This document shows, in pieces, positions 1-7,196 of a DNA stretch of 11,190 bases. The DNA lies in contig JAKBGP010000051.1 in NCBI GenBank assembly GCA_021833045.1, forward strand, positions 1 to 11,190. The letters are read 5' to 3'. Source of the stretch: Thermoplasmata archaeon. Lineage in GTDB: Archaea; Thermoplasmatota; Thermoplasmata; Thermoplasmatales; Thermoplasmataceae. Position numbers and translations under genes: made by a program. The first letter of the stretch is position 1, and every line of letters begins with the position of its first letter. Under the pieces are notes generated by a model that worked only from the letters and a program-made list of their open reading frames with translations, did no database searches and was not told the DNA's origin.

Positions 1-1248
1 TATCTCATAAATAAAGTTTGAAAATGCGTTAGAAACATAATAAAAGCCATTATACGAATCATAGGTACCACCCTGTGGGCCCGAACCAGTATCTATTGAA
101 TAGATTACGGATTCTGTTAGTGGATTTATGATAGATATATTAGCAGTGTACTCATTCATAACGTATACTTCATGATTTATTGGATTGTACGTTACGCCGT
201 AAGGATTTAATCCAACAGTTATTATTTTATTAATAAGATATGTTGATGTGTTTATCGCATATACATTGTCTGAGCAGAAGTTTGCCACATATATTGTCTT
301 ATTTTCAGGATTATATGAAATTCCAAATGGAGTGTTGCCAAGTTTTATTGTGTTAGATATTTTATCTGAAATGGTGCTGATTACGCTCATATTGTTTGAT
401 TTTTCATTAACAACAAATAAGCTGTTATCCAAGGTATCGATAGCGAGTTTAGCTGGACCACACCCAACATCAATAACATCCTTTATAGTGAGATCAAAAT
501 TATAGGTTGTCACAGTATTTTTGGCATAGTTGGCAACATAAATCATACTGTTTAAAGGATCATATGCTATGGCTGATGGCGAATTTGACGATATAGTATT
601 CGTTACCAGATTAGTTGAGGTATTAATTACAGATATTGAATTTCCATATGAGCTGGCTACGAGTAGATAATTTTTTGAGGAAATATAAGCAAGAGAATCA
701 GGCCCACTCCCAACACTTATGGATGAAGTAACTCTTTTTTCCTCCGTATTAATTACAGTTATATTCGATGACCCCTTGTTAGCAACATATAGATCGGAAT
801 TCTTATAGTCAAAGGCTATGGCCTGTGGTGCATCACCTACATTAAACCAGTTGGTCGGCAAATTTGTTGTCGAATTAATTCCCAAAATATTATCTGTGCA
901 GCAGTTTGTAACAAACATCTCTCTGTCAAGATTGTCATAAACTGCACAGGTAGGTATCAACCCATTATTACTCTGCGAAGAATTACCCTTAATTAACTTA
1001 TTACTAAATAAATCTAGAGTACAGTTCACCGTTCCGATGTTTGTTGTATTTGGTTTGAGTCCGGAATTTACATGGGACAAATAATCACTCATCTTTTCAT
1101 CCGAAATATCAGATTGAAATGATGGGAAACTTTCCTTGGGGTTTGTAGACTGATAGTGGATCAAGTTTGTGGGAGAAATGAAAATAATGATGAGAAAAAA
1201 TACTATAAATCTGAGTATAATTCCTCTTTTAGAAACTCTAATTTTCAT
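1..1248 (-). CDS. YVTN-type beta-propeller surface protein (partial, C-terminus beyond left edge)
   Basis: Read on the minus strand from ATG at 1248, the frame stays open for 416 codons to the window edge, so the stop is missing. Residues 1-11 are basic and 12-25 strongly hydrophobic, a signal peptide or signal anchor. After a Ser/Asn-rich linker (about 34-95) come eight copies of a roughly 42-residue unit. Each has a core beta-strand of the YVTN type: MFVTN 111, LYVAN 153, LLVAS 195, IYVAN 236, LFVVN 277, IYVAN 319, VYVMN 361 and YYVSN 403. Copies end with motifs such as 'VINTST' and 'VGxGP'. This is the YVTN/NHL-like beta-propeller repeat found in many archaeal surface proteins, usually of unknown ligand. 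Many Asn-X-Ser/Thr sites fit an exported glycoprotein. Cysteines at 76, 101, 116, 117, 263 and 325 could form disulfides. It is divergent from the importer operon. The family call is firm; the function is unknown. Confidence 0.88.
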   Translation of the reverse strand, partial: MKIRVSKRGIILRFIVFFLIIIFISPTNLIHYQSTNPKESFPSFQSDISDEKMSDYLSHVNSGLKPNTTNIGTVNCTLDLFSNKLIKGNSSQSNNGLIPTCAVYDNLDREMFVTNCCTDNILGINSTTNLPTNWFNVGDAPQAIAFDYKNSDLYVANKGSSNITVINTEEKRVTSSISVGSGPDSLAYISSKNYLLVASSYGNSISVINTSTNLVTNTISSNSPSAIAYDPLNSMIYVANYAKNTVTTYNFDLTIKDVIDVGCGPAKLAIDTLDNSLFVVNEKSNNMSVISTISDKISNTIKLGNTPFGISYNPENKTIYVANFCSDNVYAINTSTYLINKIITVGLNPYGVTYNPINHEVYVMNEYTANISIINPLTESVIYSIDTGSGPQGGTYDSYNGFYYVSNAFSNFIYEI

Positions 1249-1263
1249 TCCAAATCAATCCCT

Positions 1264-1277
1264 ATTTTATACTTAAT
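1264..1277 (-). promoter_or_regulatory. Putative TATA region of the beta-propeller gene
   Basis: On the minus strand ATTAAGTATAAAAT lies 16-29 bases before the ATG at 1248. The box centre is roughly 20-25 bases from the start, so a leaderless or nearly leaderless transcript is expected. No ribosome site is visible in the intervening bases. A second TATA-like string (ATATATAC) at about 1312-1319 could be an alternative with a short leader. Confidence 0.4.
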
Positions 1278-1353
1278 TTTATTCATTTTACTCTCGGTCG
1301 TTTTTACGGTGTATATATGTGCACGTATTTAGTTAAATTTATAATGTCATATA

Positions 1354-1370
1354 AAAAAAGAGTTTAAATA
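1354..1370 (+). promoter_or_regulatory. Second, upstream TATA/BRE-like element
   Basis: A run of A and G (AAAAAAGAG) directly precedes TTTAAATA at 1363-1370, the classical archaeal BRE plus TATA arrangement. Initiation would be expected near 1392-1394, about 107 bases before the binding-protein gene. It could give a long-leader transcript or a small RNA. TTTAAATA also reads as a TATA-like box on the other strand, so the direction is uncertain. Confidence 0.3.
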
Positions 1371-1385
1371 TTAGAATTATTTTCA

Positions 1386-1400
1386 AATGTTATAAACATT
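1386..1400. promoter_or_regulatory. Perfect inverted repeat, candidate operator
   Basis: AATGTTATAAACATT consists of 6-base arms that are exact reverse complements around a 3-base centre. Its centre (1393) coincides with the start predicted from the TATA element at 1363-1370. It does not resemble the Pyrococcus TrmB site (TATCAC-N5-GTGATA), so the bound protein, if any, is unknown. In DNA this AT-rich, chance is a real alternative. Confidence 0.3.
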
Positions 1401-1469
1401 GATAAAACTCGCTCAAATAAAGGATTTCCAAGTTTTACTTAAGAAGTTAGTAAGATCAAACTGATTAAA

Positions 1470-1477
1470 TTTAAATA
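1470..1477 (+). promoter_or_regulatory. TATA box of the ABC importer operon
   Basis: TTTAAATA is centred about 27 bases before the ATG at 1501. This is the standard archaeal distance from TATA box to transcription start, so the message should begin at or next to the start codon. The bases before 1501 contain no Shine-Dalgarno match, which agrees with a leaderless message. Confidence 0.6.
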
Positions 1478-1500
1478 TAGAATTACAACTTGCTAGCATT

Positions 1501-3363
1501 ATGAACACTAATTATAGGAGAAGAAGAATATTGATTGCACTTGCGTTAAGTTCCCTTATGGTGCTATCAGGTCTTTCAGTATTTTCTTTTGTAAGTGGCG
1601 GAAACCCTACTACTTTAGTTGCCAGAACAGCAGATAGTTCGAGTGCAAATGGAAACAACAGTACGCTTTATCTGTCACCAGGTGCAACGCCAGAGTTTGT
1701 AGATAATTTTAATCCATATAATATATGGACAGAGCCCACAGGTATAATGGGGATGATATATGAGCCCTTATTGCAGGTTAATACATATAATGGAACTGTT
1801 ATTCCATGGCTTGCAACTGGGTATTCGTTCAGTAAAAGTGGTTTGTATTTGAATATGACATTAAGACAGAATGTAACCTTTTCTAATGGTCAGCCATTTA
1901 ATTCGTATGATGTTGTTTATACTTTTAACATTCAAAAGAAAGCTATTAATGCTTGGGGGGCAATAGAAAATATAAGTGCACAAGGTCTCTATAAAGTATC
2001 TTTTAAATTTTACACACCGCAGACAAACTACCTCTTTTACATTGGCTGTCAGGCTATAATGCCTACAAACCAATCATGGGAACAACAGACAGGCAGTAAT
2101 GGAGTCCCAGATCCCCAAAGCGCAGTTGTAACAGATCCCATAGGCACAGGACCATACGTACTTTCCAGTTTCAGCCCACAAAAAGTAGTTCTTGTTAAAA
2201 ATCCACATTACTGGCAGAAAGGTTTACCGAAAATAGATAGATTGGTATATAACGATTATACCAGCAATAGTGCATTGAGTCTAGCTCTTGCAGAGGGAAA
2301 AGTTCAGTGGGCATCAGTTTTTGAACCTAATGTTACATCTTTATTTGTTCAAAATAATCCGAAAACAAATCATTACTGGTATCCGGCAGGACAGCCTGTT
2401 ACTATGATGGTTAATGATCTGATGCCATTTTTAAACGAGAGTTATGTAAGACAGGCACTATCCTTAGCAATAAATAGAACGGCAATCTGTCAGATAGGTG
2501 AGTATGGATATGAGAAACCTGCCAATGCAGCTAACATTTTGCAGCAGCAGCTTTCCTATCTAAATAAAACAAACCTAAATCAAGCAAATAGTCTCGCACA
2601 ATTCAATCCGTCAAAAGCCTTGTCAATGCTTGAAGAACATGGCTTCAAACTAAACAGTAAGAAACAACTTGAATACTCCAACGGAACACTTGTGCCAACT
2701 ATTTCATTGATGTCGGTTGCAGGATATTCAGACTGGGATACAGACATAACCATAATTGCTGCAGATTTAAAGGCTATTGGCATAAATGTAGTAACTACAA
2801 CCCCTACCGGAAGTAATCTGGCAAGTGATATAGCTGACGGTGATTATCAGCTGGCTGTAGATACGGTATCTGGTATAGGACCAAATCCATGGTACGATTA
2901 CAGTGGACTGGTGGGAAGTGTAACACCAATAGGGAAGACTGCTTACGTAAATGAGGAAAGATGGAATGCTACTGGTACCGATTTCATGAGTGCTTATGCA
3001 AACTATACATTAACAGGAAACTTAACTCTGCAGGATAAGTACACAAATGAAATGGTTAATGTAATGTTAAACCAGATGCCTATAATTCCTCTTGTATACT
3101 CTGGAGACTGGTATGAATACGTGAACAATACCATAGGAGGATGGCCAAACCAGAACAATTCATTCTGGATCCCAATGCCATGGTATCCCCATCCATCAGA
3201 AGTTGTTGTTCTGCATCTATATCCGCTTACCAGTGCAAAAGCGGTTAAGGTAACATCCACTGTAACCTATGAATACATAGGAGTAGCAATAGTAGTAGTC
3301 GTAATTGCAGCAGTCGCAGGTGTTACATTAGTCAACAAGAGGCAGAAAAAGAGAAATGATTAA
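1501..3363 (+). CDS. ABC importer substrate-binding protein, family 5 (Dpp/Opp type), membrane-anchored
   Basis: This 620-residue protein captures substrate outside the cell for the importer encoded downstream. A basic start (RRRR at 6-9) and hydrophobic segment (10-31) form a signal peptide or anchor. The mature part has the marks of family 5 binding proteins (SBP_bac_5): GTGPY at 215-219 followed by NPHYW at 234-238, VRQALSLAINR at 316-326, and a late IPLVY segment at 529-533. A hydrophobic helix at about 592-612, followed by the basic tail KRQKKRND, anchors it by its C-terminus, as in archaeal sugar-binding relatives. Many Asn-X-Ser/Thr sites suggest glycosylation. By family it would be called a dipeptide/oligopeptide/nickel binder. 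Archaeal cellobiose-type binders belong to the same family, and the neighbouring TrmB and GH1 genes favour an oligosaccharide. Family very sure, substrate not. Confidence 0.92.
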   Translation: MNTNYRRRRILIALALSSLMVLSGLSVFSFVSGGNPTTLVARTADSSSANGNNSTLYLSPGATPEFVDNFNPYNIWTEPTGIMGMIYEPLLQVNTYNGTVIPWLATGYSFSKSGLYLNMTLRQNVTFSNGQPFNSYDVVYTFNIQKKAINAWGAIENISAQGLYKVSFKFYTPQTNYLFYIGCQAIMPTNQSWEQQTGSNGVPDPQSAVVTDPIGTGPYVLSSFSPQKVVLVKNPHYWQKGLPKIDRLVYNDYTSNSALSLALAEGKVQWASVFEPNVTSLFVQNNPKTNHYWYPAGQPVTMMVNDLMPFLNESYVRQALSLAINRTAICQIGEYGYEKPANAANILQQQLSYLNKTNLNQANSLAQFNPSKALSMLEEHGFKLNSKKQLEYSNGTLVPTISLMSVAGYSDWDTDITIIAADLKAIGINVVTTTPTGSNLASDIADGDYQLAVDTVSGIGPNPWYDYSGLVGSVTPIGKTAYVNEERWNATGTDFMSAYANYTLTGNLTLQDKYTNEMVNVMLNQMPIIPLVYSGDWYEYVNNTIGGWPNQNNSFWIPMPWYPHPSEVVVLHLYPLTSAKAVKVTSTVTYEYIGVAIVVVVIAAVAGVTLVNKRQKKRND

Positions 3364-3389
3364 AAATCATTTCCTTCCATGGTGATTTT
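3363..3389 (+). promoter_or_regulatory. Stem-loop at the binding-protein/permease junction
   Basis: AAAATCA (3363-3369) pairs exactly with TGATTTT (3383-3389) around a 13-base loop. The loop holds the ATG of the first permease (3379-3381), and the stop of the binding-protein gene touches the left arm. No ribosome site precedes this ATG. Such a hairpin could protect the binding-protein message or limit permease translation, so that more binder than permease is made. The pairing is seen; the role is inferred. Confidence 0.35.
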
Positions 3390-4398
3390 AACGGCTATAC
3401 CTGTAAAATATATTATTAAACGACTTATAATTTTTGTAAGTGTATTTTTTGGGGCTCTCACTCTAAATTTTGTTTTACCAAGATTGATGCCTGGAGACCC
3501 TGCAGAAATTGTTTATGAAGATTTATTAAAAGATTCTGGAGGGACAATAAACATTGCATACTTACATCAGCTCGAGGCAGAATATGGAATTTCAACGAAC
3601 AAACCTATTTATTTACAGTATTTCTCTTATTTAAATGATTTATTTCACGGTAATCTTGGAATTTCAATCTCTTTTTATCCTGATCCAGTTTCGTCTATAT
3701 TAGCTGAAGCGCTTCCATGGACTTTATTTTTGGTAATATCTGCTGTAACTATTTCATTCTTCATAGGTAACAGACTTGGAAGATATGCAGGCATTAATAG
3801 GAATACTGGAAAGGATTTGTTAATTGATTTATTTTCTATGTTCATGGCAGCTTTTCCTGCCTTTGTTCTTGCATTTATACTACTGGATATTTTTTCAGTA
3901 TACGGAAAGATATTTCCTATCGGCGGTGCATACTCTGATTCTGTGAATATGGGATTTAACATTCCATTTATAATTAGCACGATGTATCACGCTGTTCTCC
4001 CCGTAGGTACTATAATTCTTACATCCCTTGGAGGTTGGGTCCTTGGTATGAGGAATAACATAATTCCAAATGTAAATAGTGACTATATCAGTTTTTCCCA
4101 AAATCTTGGAATGAAGGACTATCAGATAAAGAGCATTGCATATAGGAATGCACTTCTACCGAATTTAACTGGATTTTCTATGTCTATTGGGTTGTCTGTA
4201 AGCGGTGTTATTATAGAGGAATCTATATTCTCGTATCCTGGTGTAGGGATGTATATGATCACTGCCATAGATAACCTCGATTACCCTCTATTGCAGGGAA
4301 TATTTTTAATGGTAATAATTGCAGTTCTTGTGGGTAATCTTATTGTGGATATCCTACTGGGTTTCCTGGATCCACGAATAAAGCAGGAGGGTGAGTAA
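3379..4398 (+). CDS. dppB: ABC importer permease, DppB/OppB family
   Basis: This is an integral membrane subunit of 339 residues, the usual size for DppB. It begins with a cytoplasmic KYIIKRL stretch and a membrane helix at about 14-33, then the typical MPGDPAE loop (37-43). A large extracellular segment carries YLQYFSYLNDLFHGNLG (78-94), matching the family's 'Y..yl..l..GdlG' element. Further helices lie at about 115-131, 150-172, 194-222, 263-283 and 306-329. The ATPase-docking EAA loop is at about 234-261 (SDYISFSQNLGMKDYQI through YRNALLP), and the C-terminus has the family DPR motif (331-333). It starts 15 bases after the binding-protein gene. GTG at 3382 is an alternative start. The symbol marks the family only, since a sugar substrate is more likely here than a dipeptide. 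Confidence 0.92.
   Translation: MVILTAIPVKYIIKRLIIFVSVFFGALTLNFVLPRLMPGDPAEIVYEDLLKDSGGTINIAYLHQLEAEYGISTNKPIYLQYFSYLNDLFHGNLGISISFYPDPVSSILAEALPWTLFLVISAVTISFFIGNRLGRYAGINRNTGKDLLIDLFSMFMAAFPAFVLAFILLDIFSVYGKIFPIGGAYSDSVNMGFNIPFIISTMYHAVLPVGTIILTSLGGWVLGMRNNIIPNVNSDYISFSQNLGMKDYQIKSIAYRNALLPNLTGFSMSIGLSVSGVIIEESIFSYPGVGMYMITAIDNLDYPLLQGIFLMVIIAVLVGNLIVDILLGFLDPRIKQEGE
4385..4395 (+). promoter_or_regulatory. Strong Shine-Dalgarno overlapping the second permease start
   Basis: AGGAGGGTGAG is an excellent match to the 16S 3' end, but the GTG assigned as start (4391) lies inside it, leaving no normal spacing. An in-frame ATT at 4400 or ATG at 4427 would sit downstream; only the ATT has near-normal spacing. 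The site marks translation coupling across the 8-base overlap with the previous gene and leaves the exact start uncertain. Confidence 0.55.
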
Positions 4399-5353
4399 TA
4401 TTCAGGAAAATAAGACTAAAGAAGGAATGATTTCAAAAATACGGGAAAACAGAGCATTTGATATAATATTTAAGATATTTAAGCCACTTGGTGTTCTTCT
4501 TCAAAACAACAAATCAAAAGCCGGTTTTCTTCTATTGCTTTCTATCATCATTTTTGCTGTTGTTGGAATTTTTTATACACCATACCCTCCAAACGCATAT
4601 CTTTTCAAGAAAAGTATTCCTCCATCCTACTCCCATCTTCTTGGTACAACGGGTTATGGTCAGGACGTATTTTCCCAATTAATAGGAGGTGCTGCACCAA
4701 CATTACTCATTGGATTTTCCGTGGGTATACTGGGTACATTGATATCCGTTTTCGTAGGAGTTTTGTCCGGATTTGCATCAAAGGGTGCGAATGAAGTAAT
4801 AAATGCAATAGTGAATGTGTTTTTGGTAATTCCAGGAGTTTTGTTAATAATGCTCTTTGGTGCGTATTTTCTGGGTATTCATCAGAATCTTGGTTATTTT
4901 CCAACAATCCTAATCCTTGTGGTGACAGGTTGGGCATTTGGTGCTAGAACTTTTAGATCTGTTACCCTGTCAGTTGCAAAGAGAGATTACATTCTTTCTT
5001 CAATTCTAATAGGTGAAAGAAAAATGAGCATTATATTCAGGCAAATAATTAAATCAATTATGCCTGTAATCGTTTCAAATTTCTTTTTTACTGCCATGTA
5101 TGGTACCATGGGACTTACATTCGTTGAGTATCTTGGAGTTGGTAATCTACAGCAGGTCAATTGGGGAACAATGCTATACTGGGCCATAAATAACGAAGCC
5201 TATCTTGTTGGAGAGTGGTGGTGGATATTGCCACCTGCAATCTTTATAGCAGTTTTAATGTTTGCCTTCATACTATTGAACTTTGGAATGGATGAAATCG
5301 CCAATCCAGCGTTGAGAGTTTTTAAGGTTAAGAAAAATAAGGTGAAGTCATGA
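4391..5353 (+). CDS. dppC: ABC importer permease, DppC/OppC family
   Basis: This second membrane subunit has 320 residues from GTG and pairs with the DppB-type permease to form the channel. The N-terminal cytoplasmic part (to about 44) precedes a first helix at 45-62. The sequence HLLGTTGYGQDVFSQLIGGA (82-101) is the DppC hallmark ('llGTD..GrDvlsrli.Ga'). Helices follow at about 104-127, 140-162, 170-184, 225-245 and 278-297. The EAA loop that contacts the ATPases spans about 197-225 (KRDYILSSILIGERK to IMP). The C-terminus GMDEIANPAL (299-308) is a degenerate form of the usual GdaLRDaLDPr ending. The gene overlaps the preceding permease by 8 bases and the following ATPase by 4 (ATGA). The start is uncertain: GTG 4391 lies within the ribosome site, and ATG 4427 would shorten the protein by 12 residues. 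Confidence 0.9.
   Translation: MSNIQENKTKEGMISKIRENRAFDIIFKIFKPLGVLLQNNKSKAGFLLLLSIIIFAVVGIFYTPYPPNAYLFKKSIPPSYSHLLGTTGYGQDVFSQLIGGAAPTLLIGFSVGILGTLISVFVGVLSGFASKGANEVINAIVNVFLVIPGVLLIMLFGAYFLGIHQNLGYFPTILILVVTGWAFGARTFRSVTLSVAKRDYILSSILIGERKMSIIFRQIIKSIMPVIVSNFFFTAMYGTMGLTFVEYLGVGNLQQVNWGTMLYWAINNEAYLVGEWWWILPPAIFIAVLMFAFILLNFGMDEIANPALRVFKVKKNKVKS
5341..5345 (+). promoter_or_regulatory. Ribosome binding site of the first ATPase gene
   Basis: GGTGA lies four bases before the ATG at 5350 and inside the end of the second permease gene. It supports this start over the in-frame ATG at 5359 and indicates coupled translation within the operon. Confidence 0.6.
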
Positions 5354-6147
5354 GTTTGATGGAAATTCAAAATCTCACAAAGGAGTTTACAGTCAGAAAA
5401 AGTCTTACAAAGGGTGACATAGTAAAGGCACTTGATGAAGTTAGTCTAGAATTAAGGGAAAAGGAATTACTTGGTATTGTAGGTGCAAGTGGTAGTGGAA
5501 AAAGTACACTAGCTAGACTAATGGTTCTTCTATATCGACCAACATCTGGAAAAATTATCTTTAACAATGAGGATGTTTCACACCACAAAGGGCAGAGGCT
5601 AAAGGTGTACCGAAAAAATATTCAGATGGTGTTTCAGGATCCATATGCCTCTCTAGATCCATTTCATAATGTGGAATGGCACATAAAGAGACCATTGTTA
5701 ATCAATCATTACAAGGGCAACGTTAGTGATCGTGTGCAGGAGCTTCTGACACAGGTAAAACTTGACCCTCCATCGCAATTTCTCGATAAATACCCACATC
5801 AAATGTCTGGTGGGCAAAGACAAAGAGTGTATATGGCCAGGGCTCTTGCTACAGAACCCAAGGTACTAATTGCGGATGAACCGGTTTCCATGCTGGATGT
5901 GTCTCTCAGAATTGAAATCCTGGAACTTCTTCTTTCCCTTAGAGAAAACTTAGGAATTAGTATAATTTATATAACGCATGATCTGAACACAGTTAGTATG
6001 ATTACCGATAGAATATATGTGCTCAATAAGGGGAAGGTTGTTGAGTCCGGAAACACAAAACAGGTAATTGAAAATCCAGTGGACGAATATACTAGAAGAT
6101 TAATAAAGGCCGCCCCAGATCCATATAAGAAAATTGAGGTGGACTAA
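5350..6147 (+). CDS. dppF: ABC importer ATP-binding protein, DppF/OppF-like
   Basis: One of two ATPases that power the importer from the cytoplasmic face. All ATPase motifs are present: Walker A GASGSGKST (45-53), Q-loop FQDPYAS (95-101), signature MSGGQRQR (152-159), Walker B VLIADEP (172-178) with catalytic Glu177, D-loop SMLD (180-183) and switch His210. The sequence around the signature ('YPHQMSGGQRQRVYMARAL') is of the DppF kind. At 265 residues it is shorter than many relatives because it lacks the oligo-HPY C-terminal extension. The start overlaps the upstream stop as ATGA, and the gene ends directly against the next start. Finding the F-like ATPase before the D-like one reverses the common D-then-F order. 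Confidence 0.93.
   Translation: MSLMEIQNLTKEFTVRKSLTKGDIVKALDEVSLELREKELLGIVGASGSGKSTLARLMVLLYRPTSGKIIFNNEDVSHHKGQRLKVYRKNIQMVFQDPYASLDPFHNVEWHIKRPLLINHYKGNVSDRVQELLTQVKLDPPSQFLDKYPHQMSGGQRQRVYMARALATEPKVLIADEPVSMLDVSLRIEILELLLSLRENLGISIIYITHDLNTVSMITDRIYVLNKGKVVESGNTKQVIENPVDEYTRRLIKAAPDPYKKIEVD
6136..6141 (+). promoter_or_regulatory. Ribosome binding site of the second ATPase gene
   Basis: GAGGTG inside the last codons of the preceding gene lies six bases before the ATG at 6148, which itself abuts the upstream TAA. The spacing fixes this start and indicates coupled translation. Confidence 0.65.
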
Positions 6148-7125
6148 ATGCCAAATGCAATCCAGGTAGAAAATCTGACCGTTGGGTATCACTGGGAAAA
6201 CGGGTTTTCAATAATTATACGAGACTTAAATCTTTCCATTGAAGAGGGCATTATCTTTGGTATAGCAGGAGAATCTGGATCAGGTAAAAGCACATTTGCC
6301 CAATCTATCTATAATTCGCTCAGGTATCCTGGAGAAATAGAATCAGGCAGGGTTTATTTTAAGGGTAATGATCTTTTAAAAATGTCAAAAAATGAATTGC
6401 GAAGGATAAGGGCTGTCAATATGACATTTATCCCACAGGCAGCAATGAATGCGCTGAATCCAGTTAAAAGAATAGGTGACCAGTTTAACGATATCCTTGA
6501 GGCTCATGGGAAAAACATTGTGGAATTTCAGCAGAACATTCAGGACGTATTAAAAATGGTAAGGCTTCCTCAAGAAATATTACATAATTATCCTCACGAG
6601 CTTAGTGGTGGAATGAGACAGCGAACAGTCATAGCAATGGCACTAGTTCTTTCTCCAGAACTTGTGATACTGGATGAACCCACCACAGGTTTGGATGTCC
6701 TTGTCGAACATGATATACTGGTTGATCTTAAAAAAATACAGAGAAAAAAAGGTTTTACAATGATAATGATCACTCATGATTTATCTATCCTTTATGAAAT
6801 ATCCGACCAGCTTGGCATGATGTATGCAGGTGAATTAACCGAATATGGGGATAGGGAATCTATGATTAAGTCATCTGCTCATCCCTATAATTATCTTTTG
6901 TTGAAAAGCATTCCGAGAATAGGAGTTAGGAAATATGATGGAATAAGACTAACGGGGAACCCTTCGAACTATGATGAAAACTTCAAAGGATGTCAGTTTA
7001 GTACAAGGTGTCCTTATAAAACTTTTGAGTGTGAATTGACACACCCAGAGTTAAAGAAAGTTCCTAACGAGAATCATTACTATCGCTGTTTAAGATATCC
7101 AGACTGGGTTAGAGATGAAAAATAG
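6148..7125 (+). CDS. dppD: ABC importer ATP-binding protein, DppD/OppD-like, with C-terminal cysteine motif
   Basis: This is the second ATPase subunit, 325 residues. Motifs in order: Walker A GESGSGKST (41-49), Q-loop Gln97, signature LSGGMRQR (152-159, the DppD form), Walker B LVILDEP (172-178) with Glu177, and switch His210. The C-terminal oligo-HPY extension follows from about 233 (SSAHPYNYLLLKSIP at 242-256). It carries cysteines at 282, 288, 295 and 314, in the pattern C-x5-CP-x5-C-x18-C. In related transporters this region contacts the other ATPase, and in the mycobacterial dipeptide importer it has been reported to hold an iron-sulfur cluster. Whether this one binds a cluster is inference. 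It is the last gene of the operon; a T-run follows at 7146-7150, then a separate promoter for the regulator. Confidence 0.93.
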   Translation: MPNAIQVENLTVGYHWENGFSIIIRDLNLSIEEGIIFGIAGESGSGKSTFAQSIYNSLRYPGEIESGRVYFKGNDLLKMSKNELRRIRAVNMTFIPQAAMNALNPVKRIGDQFNDILEAHGKNIVEFQQNIQDVLKMVRLPQEILHNYPHELSGGMRQRTVIAMALVLSPELVILDEPTTGLDVLVEHDILVDLKKIQRKKGFTMIMITHDLSILYEISDQLGMMYAGELTEYGDRESMIKSSAHPYNYLLLKSIPRIGVRKYDGIRLTGNPSNYDENFKGCQFSTRCPYKTFECELTHPELKKVPNENHYYRCLRYPDWVRDEK

Positions 7126-7145
7126 TCAATTGTACATCATTCTAA

Positions 7146-7150
7146 TTTTT
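7146..7150 (+). terminator. T-run after the importer operon
   Basis: TTTTT occurs about 20 bases after the last operon stop, before the next gene's TATA box. Archaeal termination often uses T-rich tracts without a hairpin, and none is seen here. The run is short, so read-through into the regulator is possible. Confidence 0.35.
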
Positions 7151-7168
7151 AGATAACATTCAACTATA

Positions 7169-7176
7169 TTTATAAA
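7169..7176 (+). promoter_or_regulatory. TATA box of the TrmB-type regulator
   Basis: TTTATAAA is centred about 25 bases before the GTG at 7197, with no Shine-Dalgarno between. This places transcription initiation at or near the GTG itself, so the regulator is probably made from its own leaderless message rather than only by read-through from the importer operon. Confidence 0.55.
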
Positions 7177-7196
7177 CTGAAATAACATAAGATAAT

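Larger units (their letters stand above)
1249..1500. promoter_or_regulatory. Divergent intergenic control region
   Basis: These 252 bases separate two genes pointing away from each other, so both promoters must lie here. The stretch is very AT-rich and holds no credible gene. Visible elements are a minus-strand TATA region (1264-1277), a plus-strand A-rich/TATA pair (1354-1370), a perfect inverted repeat (1386-1400) and the proximal plus-strand TATA box (1470-1477). Confidence 0.7.

Noticed and set aside
248..505. Plus-strand open frame of 85 codons starting MFIAYTLSEQ
   Set aside because: It lies antisense inside the beta-propeller gene, whose minus-strand frame has clear 42-residue repeats. 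The plus-strand product shows no protein-like family features and no promoter.
1..1248. Periodic repeats as DNA repeats or a CRISPR-like array
   Set aside because: The roughly 126-base period exists only at the protein level (42-residue propeller units); the DNA copies are too diverged and there are no spacers.
1344..1367. Tiny open frame ATG...TAA of seven codons in the divergent region
   Set aside because: It is too short, overlaps a TATA-like element and has no ribosome site.
3381..3386. GGTGAT as a Shine-Dalgarno for a later permease start
   Set aside because: No ATG, GTG or TTG in frame follows within a usable distance, and moving the start would cut the conserved N-terminal helix region. 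It is better explained as start codons plus the hairpin arm.
3675..4101. Minus-strand open frames inside the first permease gene
   Set aside because: They are shadows of a well-recognised DppB gene, with composition typical of antisense reading and no upstream signals.
4488..4682. Plus-strand frame of 64 codons rich in Phe and Leu
   Set aside because: It is an out-of-frame reading of the second permease's first membrane helix.
7166..7176. TATATTTATAAA region as a TrmB-type operator (TATCAC-N5-GTGATA)
   Set aside because: It lacks the CAC/GTG half-sites of the Pyrococcus site and is better explained as the TATA box.
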